Of a stretch of DNA of 31,849 nt, positions 1 through 6,521 are shown piece by piece (position 1 is the first letter of the stretch; every line of letters begins with the position of its first letter). The position numbers and the translations under genes are program-made. Source of the stretch: a virus; IMG/VR virus record IMGVR_UViG_3300045999_005095, positions 1 to 31,849 of that record; one strand, 5' to 3'. The notes beneath the pieces are model-generated. The model saw only the letters and a list, made by a program, of their open reading frames with translations. It did not search any database and had not been told where the DNA came from.

Positions 1-116
1 CCCTTGAGGATCTCCAGGAGGCAGCGGGACTTCCCGGTCCCCATCCCCATATGCAGCAGAACGCACAGCCTGCCGGCGGCCCACGCAATTGCGTCCCGCT
101 GATGTTGCCAGAGCAT
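1..116 (-). CDS. N-terminus of a helicase/ATPase (SNF2-like), cut by the window edge
   Basis: Only the first 38 codons are present; the rest lies beyond the left edge. The ATG at 116 is preceded by a strong Shine-Dalgarno (AAGGAGGG, about 5 bases upstream). The translation begins MLWQHQRDAIAWAAGR and then gives HMGMGTGKSRCLLEIL, a Walker A P-loop. A Q-motif-like 'hQ..a' stretch followed closely by GMGTGKS is typical of SF2 helicases of the SNF2/DEAD type found in phage replication modules. The family assignment rests on this short piece; the P-loop is what is seen. It follows the double-HTH gene by 38 bases on the same strand, so it is probably the second gene of a leftward early operon. Confidence 0.7.
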   Translation of the reverse strand, partial: MLWQHQRDAIAWAAGRLCVLLHMGMGTGKSRCLLEILK

Positions 117-154
117 CGCTCCCTCCTTGGTGCGTGGAGGATAGCGGTCGATGG

Positions 155-673
155 CTACCTGTCAACAAAACTCTTCCTGGGCCTGCCCATCTTCTGTCCG
201 GATTGCTCCAGGCGGGACGACTCGGCGGCGCGGGCCTCGCACGACTGCCGCGACAGCACCCAGAGCCGAGACTGGCTGGCCCTGCCGGAGTGCAGAATCC
301 GGCCGACGATTTTTCCTTCTTTGGCCAGCCGCGGCACCAGGGTCCAGAAGACACCTAGGATTTTTGCCGCCTCGTAGGCGCCGATGGCGTCGCCGAACTT
401 GATTTTGGGCCGTCCCTTGGCGGCCAGCAGTTTGATTGCCGCCGGCCGCTCGTGGACAGCCGTCCGCGGCCTCCGGCCGCCCTGGCGGTTGGCGACGTAG
501 TCACGGTAGTTCTGCTCGCACTCGTCCCTAGAATAAACGGCAAACTCCCGCCCCTCCTGGCCGCACACCACGCGGACAGAAATAGCCCCCGCGTCCGCCA
601 TGCGGCGGACCCGTGACCAGTGGACGCCCATCAGGGCCGCCGCCTCCCACGCACCGATAGCCTCGTCTTTCAT
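155..673 (-). CDS. Putative DNA-binding regulator with two helix-turn-helix units
   Basis: 172 residues from the ATG at 673. That start was chosen because the sequence upstream of it reads as non-coding and the first HTH begins right after it. Two similar segments occur: residues about 4-35 (EAIGAWEAAALMGVHWSRV) and about 94-125 (DAIGAYEAAKILGVFWTLV). Each resembles a MerR/excisionase-type winged HTH (HTH_17 style), so the protein looks like an internal duplication. Two GRP cores (AKGRPK before the second unit, MGRPRK near the C-terminus) resemble AT-hook motifs. There is no recognisable Shine-Dalgarno, but a possible promoter lies so close that the message may be leaderless. It faces the integrase cassette and precedes the helicase-like gene, so a lysogeny/early regulator or directionality factor is likely. 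That role is inferred. Confidence 0.72.
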   Translation of the reverse strand: MKDEAIGAWEAAALMGVHWSRVRRMADAGAISVRVVCGQEGREFAVYSRDECEQNYRDYVANRQGGRRPRTAVHERPAAIKLLAAKGRPKIKFGDAIGAYEAAKILGVFWTLVPRLAKEGKIVGRILHSGRASQSRLWVLSRQSCEARAAESSRLEQSGQKMGRPRKSFVDR

Positions 674-679
674 GGTGGT

Positions 680-709
680 ATTGTGGGCAGAATATACCGT
701 CCTTGACAA
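680..709 (-). promoter_or_regulatory. Possible promoter/operator for the double-HTH gene
   Basis: On the minus strand TTGTCA (709-704) and CACAAT (685-680) are 18 bases apart, matching the sigma70 consensus at 5/6 and 4/6 positions. Transcription would begin close to the ATG at 673, which fits the lack of a Shine-Dalgarno there. The same stretch holds an inverted pair ATTGT (680-684) and ACAAT (706-710), 21 bases apart, which could be an operator. On the plus strand TTGACA at 703-708 is a perfect -35 box pointing at the integrase cassette, but its -10 (AACACT at 726-731) is weak. The 85-base gap 674-758 is the only divergent intergenic region in the window. Confidence 0.35.
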
Positions 710-758
710 TTGGAGTGGAGGCGGCAACACTCTAAAGACGACCACGGAGGGCCGCTAA

Positions 759-962
759 ATGAGGCGATGGATCGTCATAGTCGATTGGGTCGACGGCAAT
801 GTTGAGGATTCTGACGAGATTGTCGTTCGCGCAAGAACTGCCGCCGGGGCAACTTCTAAGGCGCGTGCCGTCTGGTCTATCACCAACCGTGCCGAGTGGC
901 CGTTGAGCCAGATTCAAAAAGTTTTCGTTTTGACGCCGAAACGACTTCGGCGCCTTGCGTGA
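759..962 (+). CDS. Small conserved-looking phage protein upstream of the integrase
   Basis: 67 residues, ATG at 759 with GGAGGG about 7 bases upstream. The sequence is compact and well formed (MRRWIVIVDWVDGN..., ending LTPKRLRRLA), with no signal peptide, membrane segment or obvious HTH. It lies 41 bases before the integrase on the same strand and probably shares its message. Position next to an integrase and opposite a regulator makes an excisionase-like or modulator role conceivable, but nothing in the sequence shows it. A 7-bp hairpin (CGCCGAA 934-940 with TTCGGCG 946-952) sits just inside its 3' end and might modulate read-through into the integrase. Function unknown. Confidence 0.6.
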   Translation: MRRWIVIVDWVDGNVEDSDEIVVRARTAAGATSKARAVWSITNRAEWPLSQIQKVFVLTPKRLRRLA

Positions 963-1003
963 CCACAAGTAGGTGGCATCGTACTTCTTCAGAAGGGCCA
1001 CCA

Positions 1004-1861
1004 ATGACGCTGACACAATTTCTCGACGAGATCTACATCCCACTCAAAGGCATCTGCAAGCACACTGAAATCCTCTACAAAATCACAATCTCCGAGTTCG
1101 GCAAATCCCTCGGCCACGAGCCGACGCTGGCCGACCTGGAGGAACTCAAGGTGGCACGGTTCCTGGCCAAGCGCGTCCGCGAGCGACGGCCGGCGACGGC
1201 CGCCAAGGACCGGAGCCAGATCCGCGCCATGTGGGAACTGGCGGCGCGGCGGCGGATGGTCGATATGTGGCCGACGATCGGCCTCGTCAAAGTGCCGGAG
1301 CGGGTGCCGGAGGCGTGGACGTCCGACGAGATGCGGCTGATCATGCAGTCAGCCAGCAAAGAGACGTCACTCTACGACGGCATCCCGGCGGCCCTCTGGT
1401 GGCGCGCGTTCTTGCTCGTGTGCTACGACACTGGCGAGAGAGTGGGGGCCGTCAAAGCCCTGCGGTGGCGGGACGTTCGCGGGGGGACGGTCCTGTATTC
1501 AGCCGAGAACCGCAAAGGCGGGCGGCGAGACATTCTGCGGGCCGTCAGCCCAGAGACCAAGGAGGCGCTTGATCAGATTCGCTGCGGGCGTGGCGCCGAG
1601 GACGCCGTGTTCCCCTTCCCCCGCATGAAGTCCTATCTCTGGACGCGGCTGGGCATCATCATCCGTCGTGCCGGCCTGCCGGCCGACAGAACGTGCAAGT
1701 TCCACAAGATCCGGAAGACAACGGCGTCCTACGCAGAGGCCGCCGGACTCTCGGCGCAGGCGATCCTGGATCACTCCGACCCCAAGACCACCCGCAAGTA
1801 CCTCGATCCTAGGATCGTCGTCCAGGCCAATGCCTCGGACGTCCTGCCGAAAGTCAGTTAG
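1004..1861 (+). CDS. int: Tyrosine recombinase / phage integrase
   Basis: 285 residues from the ATG at 1004, which has AAGGG about 7 bases upstream; the open frame extends further 5' but that part overlaps the preceding gene and looks non-coding. The C-terminal catalytic domain shows the expected set: Arg146 (TGERVGA), Lys171 (NRKGGRR), His234 and Arg237 (HKIR), His257 (LDHSD) and nucleophile Tyr266 (TTRKYLD). Residues 1-100 form a SAM-like core-binding domain. It catalyses site-specific integration between attP and a host attB, which makes the element temperate. Its stop overlaps the stop of the last late gene on the other strand. No att site could be identified within the window. Confidence 0.93.
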   Translation: MTLTQFLDEIYIPLKGICKHTEILYKITISEFGKSLGHEPTLADLEELKVARFLAKRVRERRPATAAKDRSQIRAMWELAARRRMVDMWPTIGLVKVPERVPEAWTSDEMRLIMQSASKETSLYDGIPAALWWRAFLLVCYDTGERVGAVKALRWRDVRGGTVLYSAENRKGGRRDILRAVSPETKEALDQIRCGRGAEDAVFPFPRMKSYLWTRLGIIIRRAGLPADRTCKFHKIRKTTASYAEAAGLSAQAILDHSDPKTTRKYLDPRIVVQANASDVLPKVS

Positions 1862-2166
1862 CCGTCCACCGGCAGCAACGCCACCGCCTCGCTCCAAGGG
1901 ATCACCTCCACCGCAGGCAGCAGGACGGCCTGGTCGGCCGCTTCCCACATCCCCTGTAGCAAGCCTCCCGGCCCCACTTCGGTCAGCACATCCGCGCACA
2001 ACATCAGCCTGCCGTCCGTCAGAACGCGAGGCATCGGCACGCAGTTGGTGGTGCCGTGTTCGGCGTGGAGTTCCGCGAGCCTCGCGGCGAGTTGCGGCGT
2101 GAAGACCAGCGCCAATTCTTTGGCGTCGGCGTCACTGATCGGGAGCGTGAGGTCGGAGAGGGTCAC
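1858..2166 (-). CDS. Hypothetical protein, last gene of the late operon
   Basis: 102 residues starting with GTG at 2166, whose G is shared with the TAG stop of the large LamG protein (TAGTG), so translation is probably coupled. It has a short acidic N-terminal helix region, then a segment with two Cys (TTNCVPMPRV, RLMLCADVL) and a Gly-rich turn; no transmembrane segment or signal peptide is visible. I do not recognise the family. Its position directly after a tail-fibre candidate would suit a small fibre chaperone, but this is only positional. The TAA stop overlaps the integrase TAG on the other strand, leaving no room for an intergenic terminator. Confidence 0.6.
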   Translation of the reverse strand: MTLSDLTLPISDADAKELALVFTPQLAARLAELHAEHGTTNCVPMPRVLTDGRLMLCADVLTEVGPGGLLQGMWEAADQAVLLPAVEVIPWSEAVALLPVDG

Positions 2167-4553
2167 TAGACGTTCCTCGTAAGCGCGTTTTGGAACGCCT
2201 GTATGGCGGTGTAGTAACTCGCGGTCTGGGCGTCACTCAACCCTGCTCCGATGGAGTATCCAGCCATAAGACCGTTGTAATATTCGACAGGCCCGTTTCG
2301 GGCGAATACGAAGAAGGGGCTCGCGCCGGTCGTTTCGGCGGTGCTAGTGGCGTTGGTCCCAAGCGACACTGCATCGTCGTAAAGCGTAAGGAGCGCCGTA
2401 CTGGTACGGCTTGCGAGAATTAGGCCGCCGTTTGTGTTGGTACGGTTATGTGCAACTGCGCTGTTTGCCTTGCCTAGTTCCGTCTGGATTCCGTAGTTCG
2501 GCGCAGACGAGCCAGACAACTGAAGAAACAGCCGATAGCGGTCCGTCACGCCGTTTAACAGTACACCGACCAGAGTCCTTGCCGACGCAATGTTCTGCGT
2601 TCCCCGAATGTACGCCGCTAAGTGGCAGTTGGCGGCACCGGGCAACTGATCGACGTTGAAGCCGGTGTTGAGGTATTTACTCGTCCCGTTCCCCAGCAGA
2701 CCGCCACTCGCCCCCGTCTCAACGTAGTCGCCCGAGACAAAAGGCCCATTGTTCGTATCGGTGGCATTCCCGTACTGCGTCCCGCCCAGCGACGGCCCGC
2801 GATACAGCGGCACCAGACACGCCTCAAGGCCGGTGCCGCAGAAGAGATTGAGGCGGTAGAAACGATCCCGAATCCCAGCCGCGTCGATGGCTGTGCAGAA
2901 CGCATTCACCGCCGTCGCCGTAGTGGACGAGACGGTGCCGCCGTTGGCGTAGACGCGGTTCACCCAGTCTTGGGCATCGGCGTTGCTGACGATTGGGGCG
3001 AGCGTGATGCCCCACTTGGCGGCGAGGTAGCGTTCGATGTGCTGGCGTTCACTGCCAGACAGCGTGCGAGCATAGACGAGAAGTTCCGCAACCCGGCCGT
3101 TGTATAGAGACGTATTTGTAGACCGCCCAAGCGCCCCAACCGTAAACCTGTCCACGCTCAATGTACCGATTGTCTGCGTTACGGACGAGACAACGGCGCC
3201 GTTGATCGCGAGCGAGCGAGCCGTCTCGCTGGAGACGCCAGCCATCATGTATTTCTCACCGCCTGCGCGGACGGCAGAAATCGCCTGATCGCCAGTCGCG
3301 TTAGTGTCCCGAAGCCAGTATGCTGGCGTTCCTGTATACATCGCCGCTAGTGAACTTGAGCCATTCGACGGCCCTGCTGACGCGACCACAACGGCGCTTG
3401 ATGTGCTTGGCGTAACGACGGCAATCATGGACGCCGACTGATCGGCGCTGTTGAACACAGTCGCCGCTGCGTCCGCGCGGAGATGATCGTCGGAGCCGTC
3501 AAACGACAGCGCCGACTTGGCTGCAAAATAACTAGCAATCGTCGGCCTGCTCCCGGCCGTCGCCTGCGTGGCGTGCCTGTTGTTCCCAGACTTGTCGCGC
3601 CAATACCCCACCGGATCGTTGGTCGCCGTTGCCTGCGCGTGGACTCCGCTGATCCCCCATTTCGCGGCGAGGTAGGCTTCGACGCGGGCGCGGTCGGAGG
3701 TGGAGATGACACCCTGATAGAAGATGATCTCCGCTATCGCAGCAGGCGCACCACCGCCGCCGAAGTTTCCGATAGTTAGGTCAAATGAGGCGTTCGTTGC
3801 AGCAGCCGCGTTCGCGGCAGTGTTGGTCGCGCCGGACAGGACGCCGTTCTGCCTCGCCAGCAACCGCGAAGCCGCTGTCGCGTTGGCGTTGTCCATGACA
3901 GCGGACATGATGCAGAAGGAGTTGGCCGCAGTGAAGAAGTCGTTTTGGCTTAACGATGACGTTGAGTTTCCGCTGACGCCGCGACTGACTGTGAATTGCA
4001 GGCTGTTATTACGCGATACGCTGGAGCGATCATCCATGAAGATGGAGACGCCCGTATTGCCAGATGTGTTGTTGGTGTTGTTGAACAAGTACCGGATGCC
4101 GTCCGGGTTGCTCGTCGTTGCTGGCTTCAGCACAACAAACATGGTGGCGCCGGTGGCGTTATGCAGATAATTGAACGCCGCAGTGCTGCTGCCAAAAACA
4201 AGCGAATCGGTGTCATCAAACTCTATGGTTGCGCGTCCATTGAGGCTGGATGCAACCCGCTGCGGCCTGTTGGCCGATACAGCCTGCGATGCTGCGGGAG
4301 AGCCAGCCCCGCTCTTGTCTCTCCACTCTGAAACATTGCTGCCAGAGAGCGTCATGCTGTTCAAGTCATCCGCATCAAGCCACAACGCGCACCCACTGAT
4401 CTCCGTAGGTGCCGACACCGCCGTCACCGGCCCAGCGTCGGTGGTGTAGAGCGACGAGGTGTCAGCCGCGTCCAGCCAGAGGGCGAGGCCAGAGATGCTA
4501 CGCGGGTCGAAGCCCGAGGCACGGGGCCGCAGGAGGCGTTGATTCATTCCCAC
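2166..4553 (-). CDS. Large LamG/concanavalin-A-like protein, probable tail fibre or receptor-binding protein
   Basis: 795 residues; the GTG at 4553 has AGGA about 8 bases upstream, and an ATG two codons later (4547) is an alternative. The protein contains lectin-like LamG modules. ISGLALWLDAAD starts at residue 20 and EISGCALWLDADD at 51. WRDKSG occurs at 77 and 318, and the module-closing motif YLAAKWGI at 294 and 509. The order suggests one LamG module inserted into another. Residues 520-795 are a separate C-terminal domain (AQDWVNRVYANGGTV...FYRLNLFCGTG). LamG jelly rolls bind carbohydrates, which fits attachment to a host surface polymer. It follows the holin-like gene by 3 bases. No signal peptide or membrane anchor is seen, as expected for a virion protein. 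The virion role is inferred from position and domain type. Confidence 0.8.
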   Translation of the reverse strand: MGMNQRLLRPRASGFDPRSISGLALWLDAADTSSLYTTDAGPVTAVSAPTEISGCALWLDADDLNSMTLSGSNVSEWRDKSGAGSPAASQAVSANRPQRVASSLNGRATIEFDDTDSLVFGSSTAAFNYLHNATGATMFVVLKPATTSNPDGIRYLFNNTNNTSGNTGVSIFMDDRSSVSRNNSLQFTVSRGVSGNSTSSLSQNDFFTAANSFCIMSAVMDNANATAASRLLARQNGVLSGATNTAANAAAATNASFDLTIGNFGGGGAPAAIAEIIFYQGVISTSDRARVEAYLAAKWGISGVHAQATATNDPVGYWRDKSGNNRHATQATAGSRPTIASYFAAKSALSFDGSDDHLRADAAATVFNSADQSASMIAVVTPSTSSAVVVASAGPSNGSSSLAAMYTGTPAYWLRDTNATGDQAISAVRAGGEKYMMAGVSSETARSLAINGAVVSSVTQTIGTLSVDRFTVGALGRSTNTSLYNGRVAELLVYARTLSGSERQHIERYLAAKWGITLAPIVSNADAQDWVNRVYANGGTVSSTTATAVNAFCTAIDAAGIRDRFYRLNLFCGTGLEACLVPLYRGPSLGGTQYGNATDTNNGPFVSGDYVETGASGGLLGNGTSKYLNTGFNVDQLPGAANCHLAAYIRGTQNIASARTLVGVLLNGVTDRYRLFLQLSGSSAPNYGIQTELGKANSAVAHNRTNTNGGLILASRTSTALLTLYDDAVSLGTNATSTAETTGASPFFVFARNGPVEYYNGLMAGYSIGAGLSDAQTASYYTAIQAFQNALTRNV

Positions 4554-4556
4554 GAG

Positions 4557-4868
4557 TCAGTTCCTCGTCTGTTCTTCGACCACCGACCGCACGACTTGAT
4601 GCAGTTCGCGCTGCCCGTGTGCCAACTCTTGCAGGGTCACGGCCTGCTGGCGCTGCACCTGTCCGATTTCTTTGAGCGTCTCCGATGTCGTGTCCAGGAA
4701 CTCGACATGGGACTTGACCATCGGCTCGACGACCGTCCCGTGCAGGGCGATCGCGGCCTCGCGGCCAAAGAACATCACGACCGCGAGAATGACACACGGC
4801 ACGCCGAACCTGTCGGCGATGCGGATGAAGGCGTCCAGCACACCCTGCTTGATCTCCTCGGCCGTCAC
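4557..4868 (-). CDS. Small one-TM protein with coiled coil, holin-like candidate
   Basis: 103 residues, GTG start at 4868 with GAGGGGG a few bases upstream. After a short amphipathic N-terminus there is one hydrophobic segment at about residues 22-42 (FGVPCVILAVVMFFGREAA). A helical, Gln/Glu-rich tail predicted to form a coiled coil follows (ETLKEIGQVQRQQAVTLQEL). One TM plus a charged cytoplasmic coil is compatible with a class III-type holin or a spanin-like/inner-membrane accessory protein. It sits between two surface-protein genes, and no endolysin was recognised nearby, so the lysis role is a guess. A tail-fibre-associated membrane protein is an alternative. Confidence 0.6.
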   Translation of the reverse strand: MTAEEIKQGVLDAFIRIADRFGVPCVILAVVMFFGREAAIALHGTVVEPMVKSHVEFLDTTSETLKEIGQVQRQQAVTLQELAHGQRELHQVVRSVVEEQTRN

Positions 4869-4881
4869 GGTCGCCCCCTCG

Positions 4882-5235
4882 TCAGGTCTTGAGGAGGACG
4901 ACGCACGACACCGCCGTGCCGGCGGCTTGGCCGGCGACGAGTTTCAGCGCTCCGACGCCGTAGGCGGCGTCAGGGAGGGCGTAAACGCGGGCCTCGGTGG
5001 CCGATTGGGCCAAGGTGATGTCGGCCGCACTGCCGCTGGCGTCATAGAGCCGGCCGAACGTGCCGTCTGTCGTGCCGCTGCACCAGAGTTGAATCGAGGT
5101 GGCCGCGGTTGCGCCGGTGCCGAGAAGCACCGCGCCGCCGGCAATGTCGTCCCAGCGAATCGTGGTGGCCGCAGCGGTCGCCGTGGACAGCGTGACGGGG
5201 AGAGCCTTGAACTTCCGCCTGATTTTCGGTTCCAC
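4882..5235 (-). CDS. Beta-rich virion-like small protein, function unknown
   Basis: 117 residues from a GTG at 5235 with an excellent Shine-Dalgarno (AAGGAGGTG) 4-5 bases upstream, which fixes the start. The basic N-terminus (MEPKIRRKFKALPVT) is followed by an Ala/Thr/Gly-rich sequence with alternating hydrophobic residues, as in beta-sandwich decoration or tail-surface proteins. It ends with a run like VSCVVLLKT. In style it resembles the decoration-like protein behind the capsid gene (22738-23181) and the paralogous pair near 20-21 kb, though no clear homology can be claimed by eye. It is 13 bases upstream of the holin-like gene. No catalytic motif is visible. Confidence 0.6.
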   Translation of the reverse strand: MEPKIRRKFKALPVTLSTATAAATTIRWDDIAGGAVLLGTGATAATSIQLWCSGTTDGTFGRLYDASGSAADITLAQSATEARVYALPDAAYGVGALKLVAGQAAGTAVSCVVLLKT

Positions 5236-5293
5236 TCTGCACCTCCTTGTGCGTTGCGGGCCTCTATGGGCCTCACGGGGCGTGCTACAGGGG

Positions 5294-5848
5294 CTATACC
5301 ACCATTGTAGCGGCCAGTAGCCGGCTCATTGCGGCATCGACGGCGGCCTGGAGCGCCAGAATGCCGCCCCCGTTGACGATCTCGTCGTCGACGTATTCGT
5401 CGGGGATGCCTCGCTCGCTCTCATGGCTCGCCGTCTCGCCATCCAGGACGCCGAAGCCGGGACGCACCACCCGCCACACGACGCCGCCGCGGGCCTTGAT
5501 GGCCGCCGCCTCGTTGGGGAAGCGGACGTCGGTGATGCAGAGGTCGCCTCCGGCGGCCTCTGCCCGCTGCATCGTCGCCATGACCCAGATTTCGGGATGG
5601 ATCATGTTTCGGCCCCAGTCGGTGCCGAGGGTCTGAAGGAGCCTCCGGGGCGAGCAACTGATCCACCCCAGCGTGTTCTCCTTCCGGGAGCGGTCCTGCA
5701 ACTGCTCAACAGTCAGCCCAGTGATCGCCGACACGGCGTCATAGAGCGGGTCGGCGAACGCTAGCGGCACGAACCGATGCTCCAGGCACAACCGCGCCGC
5801 AACCGTGTTCTTCCCCGCCCCGGCGGCCCCGCAGAGTCCAATGATCAC
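5294..5848 (-). CDS. Deoxynucleoside monophosphate kinase
   Basis: 184 residues, starting at GTG 5848, which overlaps the deaminase stop (GTGA). The P-loop GAAGAGKNT is at residues 7-15. SPRRLLQTLGTDWGR at 66-80 and ITDVRFPNEA at 105-114 match the T4 gp1-like dNMP kinase family, where the QxxGTdxxR and DvRfxxE segments form the NMP site. The enzyme phosphorylates dNMPs to dNDPs, supplying DNA precursors during phage replication. Directly downstream of a dCMP deaminase it would help channel dUMP-derived nucleotides. Early-type metabolism genes embedded in the late operon are unusual but known in phages. The family assignment is fairly secure; which bases it accepts cannot be told. Confidence 0.85.
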   Translation of the reverse strand: MIIGLCGAAGAGKNTVAARLCLEHRFVPLAFADPLYDAVSAITGLTVEQLQDRSRKENTLGWISCSPRRLLQTLGTDWGRNMIHPEIWVMATMQRAEAAGGDLCITDVRFPNEAAAIKARGGVVWRVVRPGFGVLDGETASHESERGIPDEYVDDEIVNGGGILALQAAVDAAMSRLLAATMVV

Positions 5849-6348
5849 AGCGTCATCTCCTCGCCGTCGAACTTGATCGTCACCCCCAGCGGCTCCGCGA
5901 GCCACCGCATACTGACGTTCGCCTCGCGGAGCATGGCCTCGGCCTTGACGATGCTCGACGTCCACCGCTCCGGCGTCGCGGCCCGTGGCTTGACATGGCC
6001 GACGACCTCGGTGATCCCGGCCACGATGATCGCCCTGGCACAGTCCATGCAGGCGAACCAGGGGCAGTAAAGCGTCGCCCCCAGCGTCGGCGTGCCGACG
6101 CGGGCGGCCTGATAGATCGCCATCCGCTCCGCGTGTTCGATGTATTCGTATTTCGCCGGCCGCGTGAGCCGATCCGGCGCCGCCCACACGCCCGCCGGCA
6201 CCTTGTTGACGCCGACGCAGACGTAGGCCGCGGCCCGCGGCACCAGGATCGCGCCGTTCTGGGTGTGCATATCGTGGCTCCCCGCAGCGGCCTCCTGGGC
6301 GGCGATGCGGAGCCAGTCGAGCGGTGTGTTGTGTAATTGGGTAGCCAT
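5845..6348 (-). CDS. Deoxycytidylate (dCMP) deaminase family protein
   Basis: 167 residues, ATG at 6348 overlapping the preceding stop (TGATG). The zinc site of the CDA superfamily is visible: His72-Ala-Glu74 (EHAERMAIY) and Cys100/Cys103 (CPWFACMDCARAI). The Pro normally next to the first Cys in PCxxC is replaced by Ala, while an earlier CP is present. The C-terminal VVGHVKP region and overall size match dCMP deaminases (ComEB-like), which convert dCMP to dUMP for dTMP synthesis. A free-cytidine or modified-base deaminase remains possible. It is coupled to the dNMP kinase, which supports a nucleotide-pool role. Confidence 0.85.
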   Translation of the reverse strand: MATQLHNTPLDWLRIAAQEAAAGSHDMHTQNGAILVPRAAAYVCVGVNKVPAGVWAAPDRLTRPAKYEYIEHAERMAIYQAARVGTPTLGATLYCPWFACMDCARAIIVAGITEVVGHVKPRAATPERWTSSIVKAEAMLREANVSMRWLAEPLGVTIKFDGEEMTL

Positions 6349-6521
6349 CAGTCCCTGACCTCAAGCCATTTCCGCAGCCGCTCGTTCTCGCCGCGAAGAC
6401 TTTCGATCTCTTCTGCGGCCGACTCAATCCAGGACTCAAGAACGAACTCGTAGCATCCGATGTCCTCGGTACGATGTTTCAGCAGGTCGCGGAGGACTTG
6501 AAGGATGTCTTTTTTGTTCAT
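6348..6521 (-). CDS. 57-residue helical protein between phosphoesterase and deaminase
   Basis: A short gene read directly from the sequence. The ATG at 6521 overlaps the phosphoesterase stop by four bases (ATGA), and its TGA at 6350-6348 overlaps the deaminase ATG (TGATG). The product begins MNKKDILQVLRDLLKH and ends ESLRGENERLRKWLEV, a leucine-heptad-like coiled coil with a single Cys23. Perfect stitching into both neighbours and a clean helix-coil composition support it being real. It has no enzymatic motif and may be a small oligomerisation or adaptor protein. Function unknown. Confidence 0.7.
   Translation of the reverse strand: MNKKDILQVLRDLLKHRTEDIGCYEFVLESWIESAAEEIESLRGENERLRKWLEVRD

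Noticed and set aside
1804-1817. Perfect palindrome CGATCCTAGGATCG near the integrase end
   Set aside because: It lies in coding sequence at the catalytic Tyr region and has no loop or T run, so it is neither a terminator nor supported as an att core. The shared CCTAGGAT at 354 and 31666 is too short to mean att repeats.
5294-6439. Extended 381-codon version of the dNMP kinase frame
   Set aside because: The first ~197 codons run through the deaminase gene in another frame and are Arg/Gly-rich; the kinase fold begins at the GTG at 5848 directly coupled to the deaminase stop.
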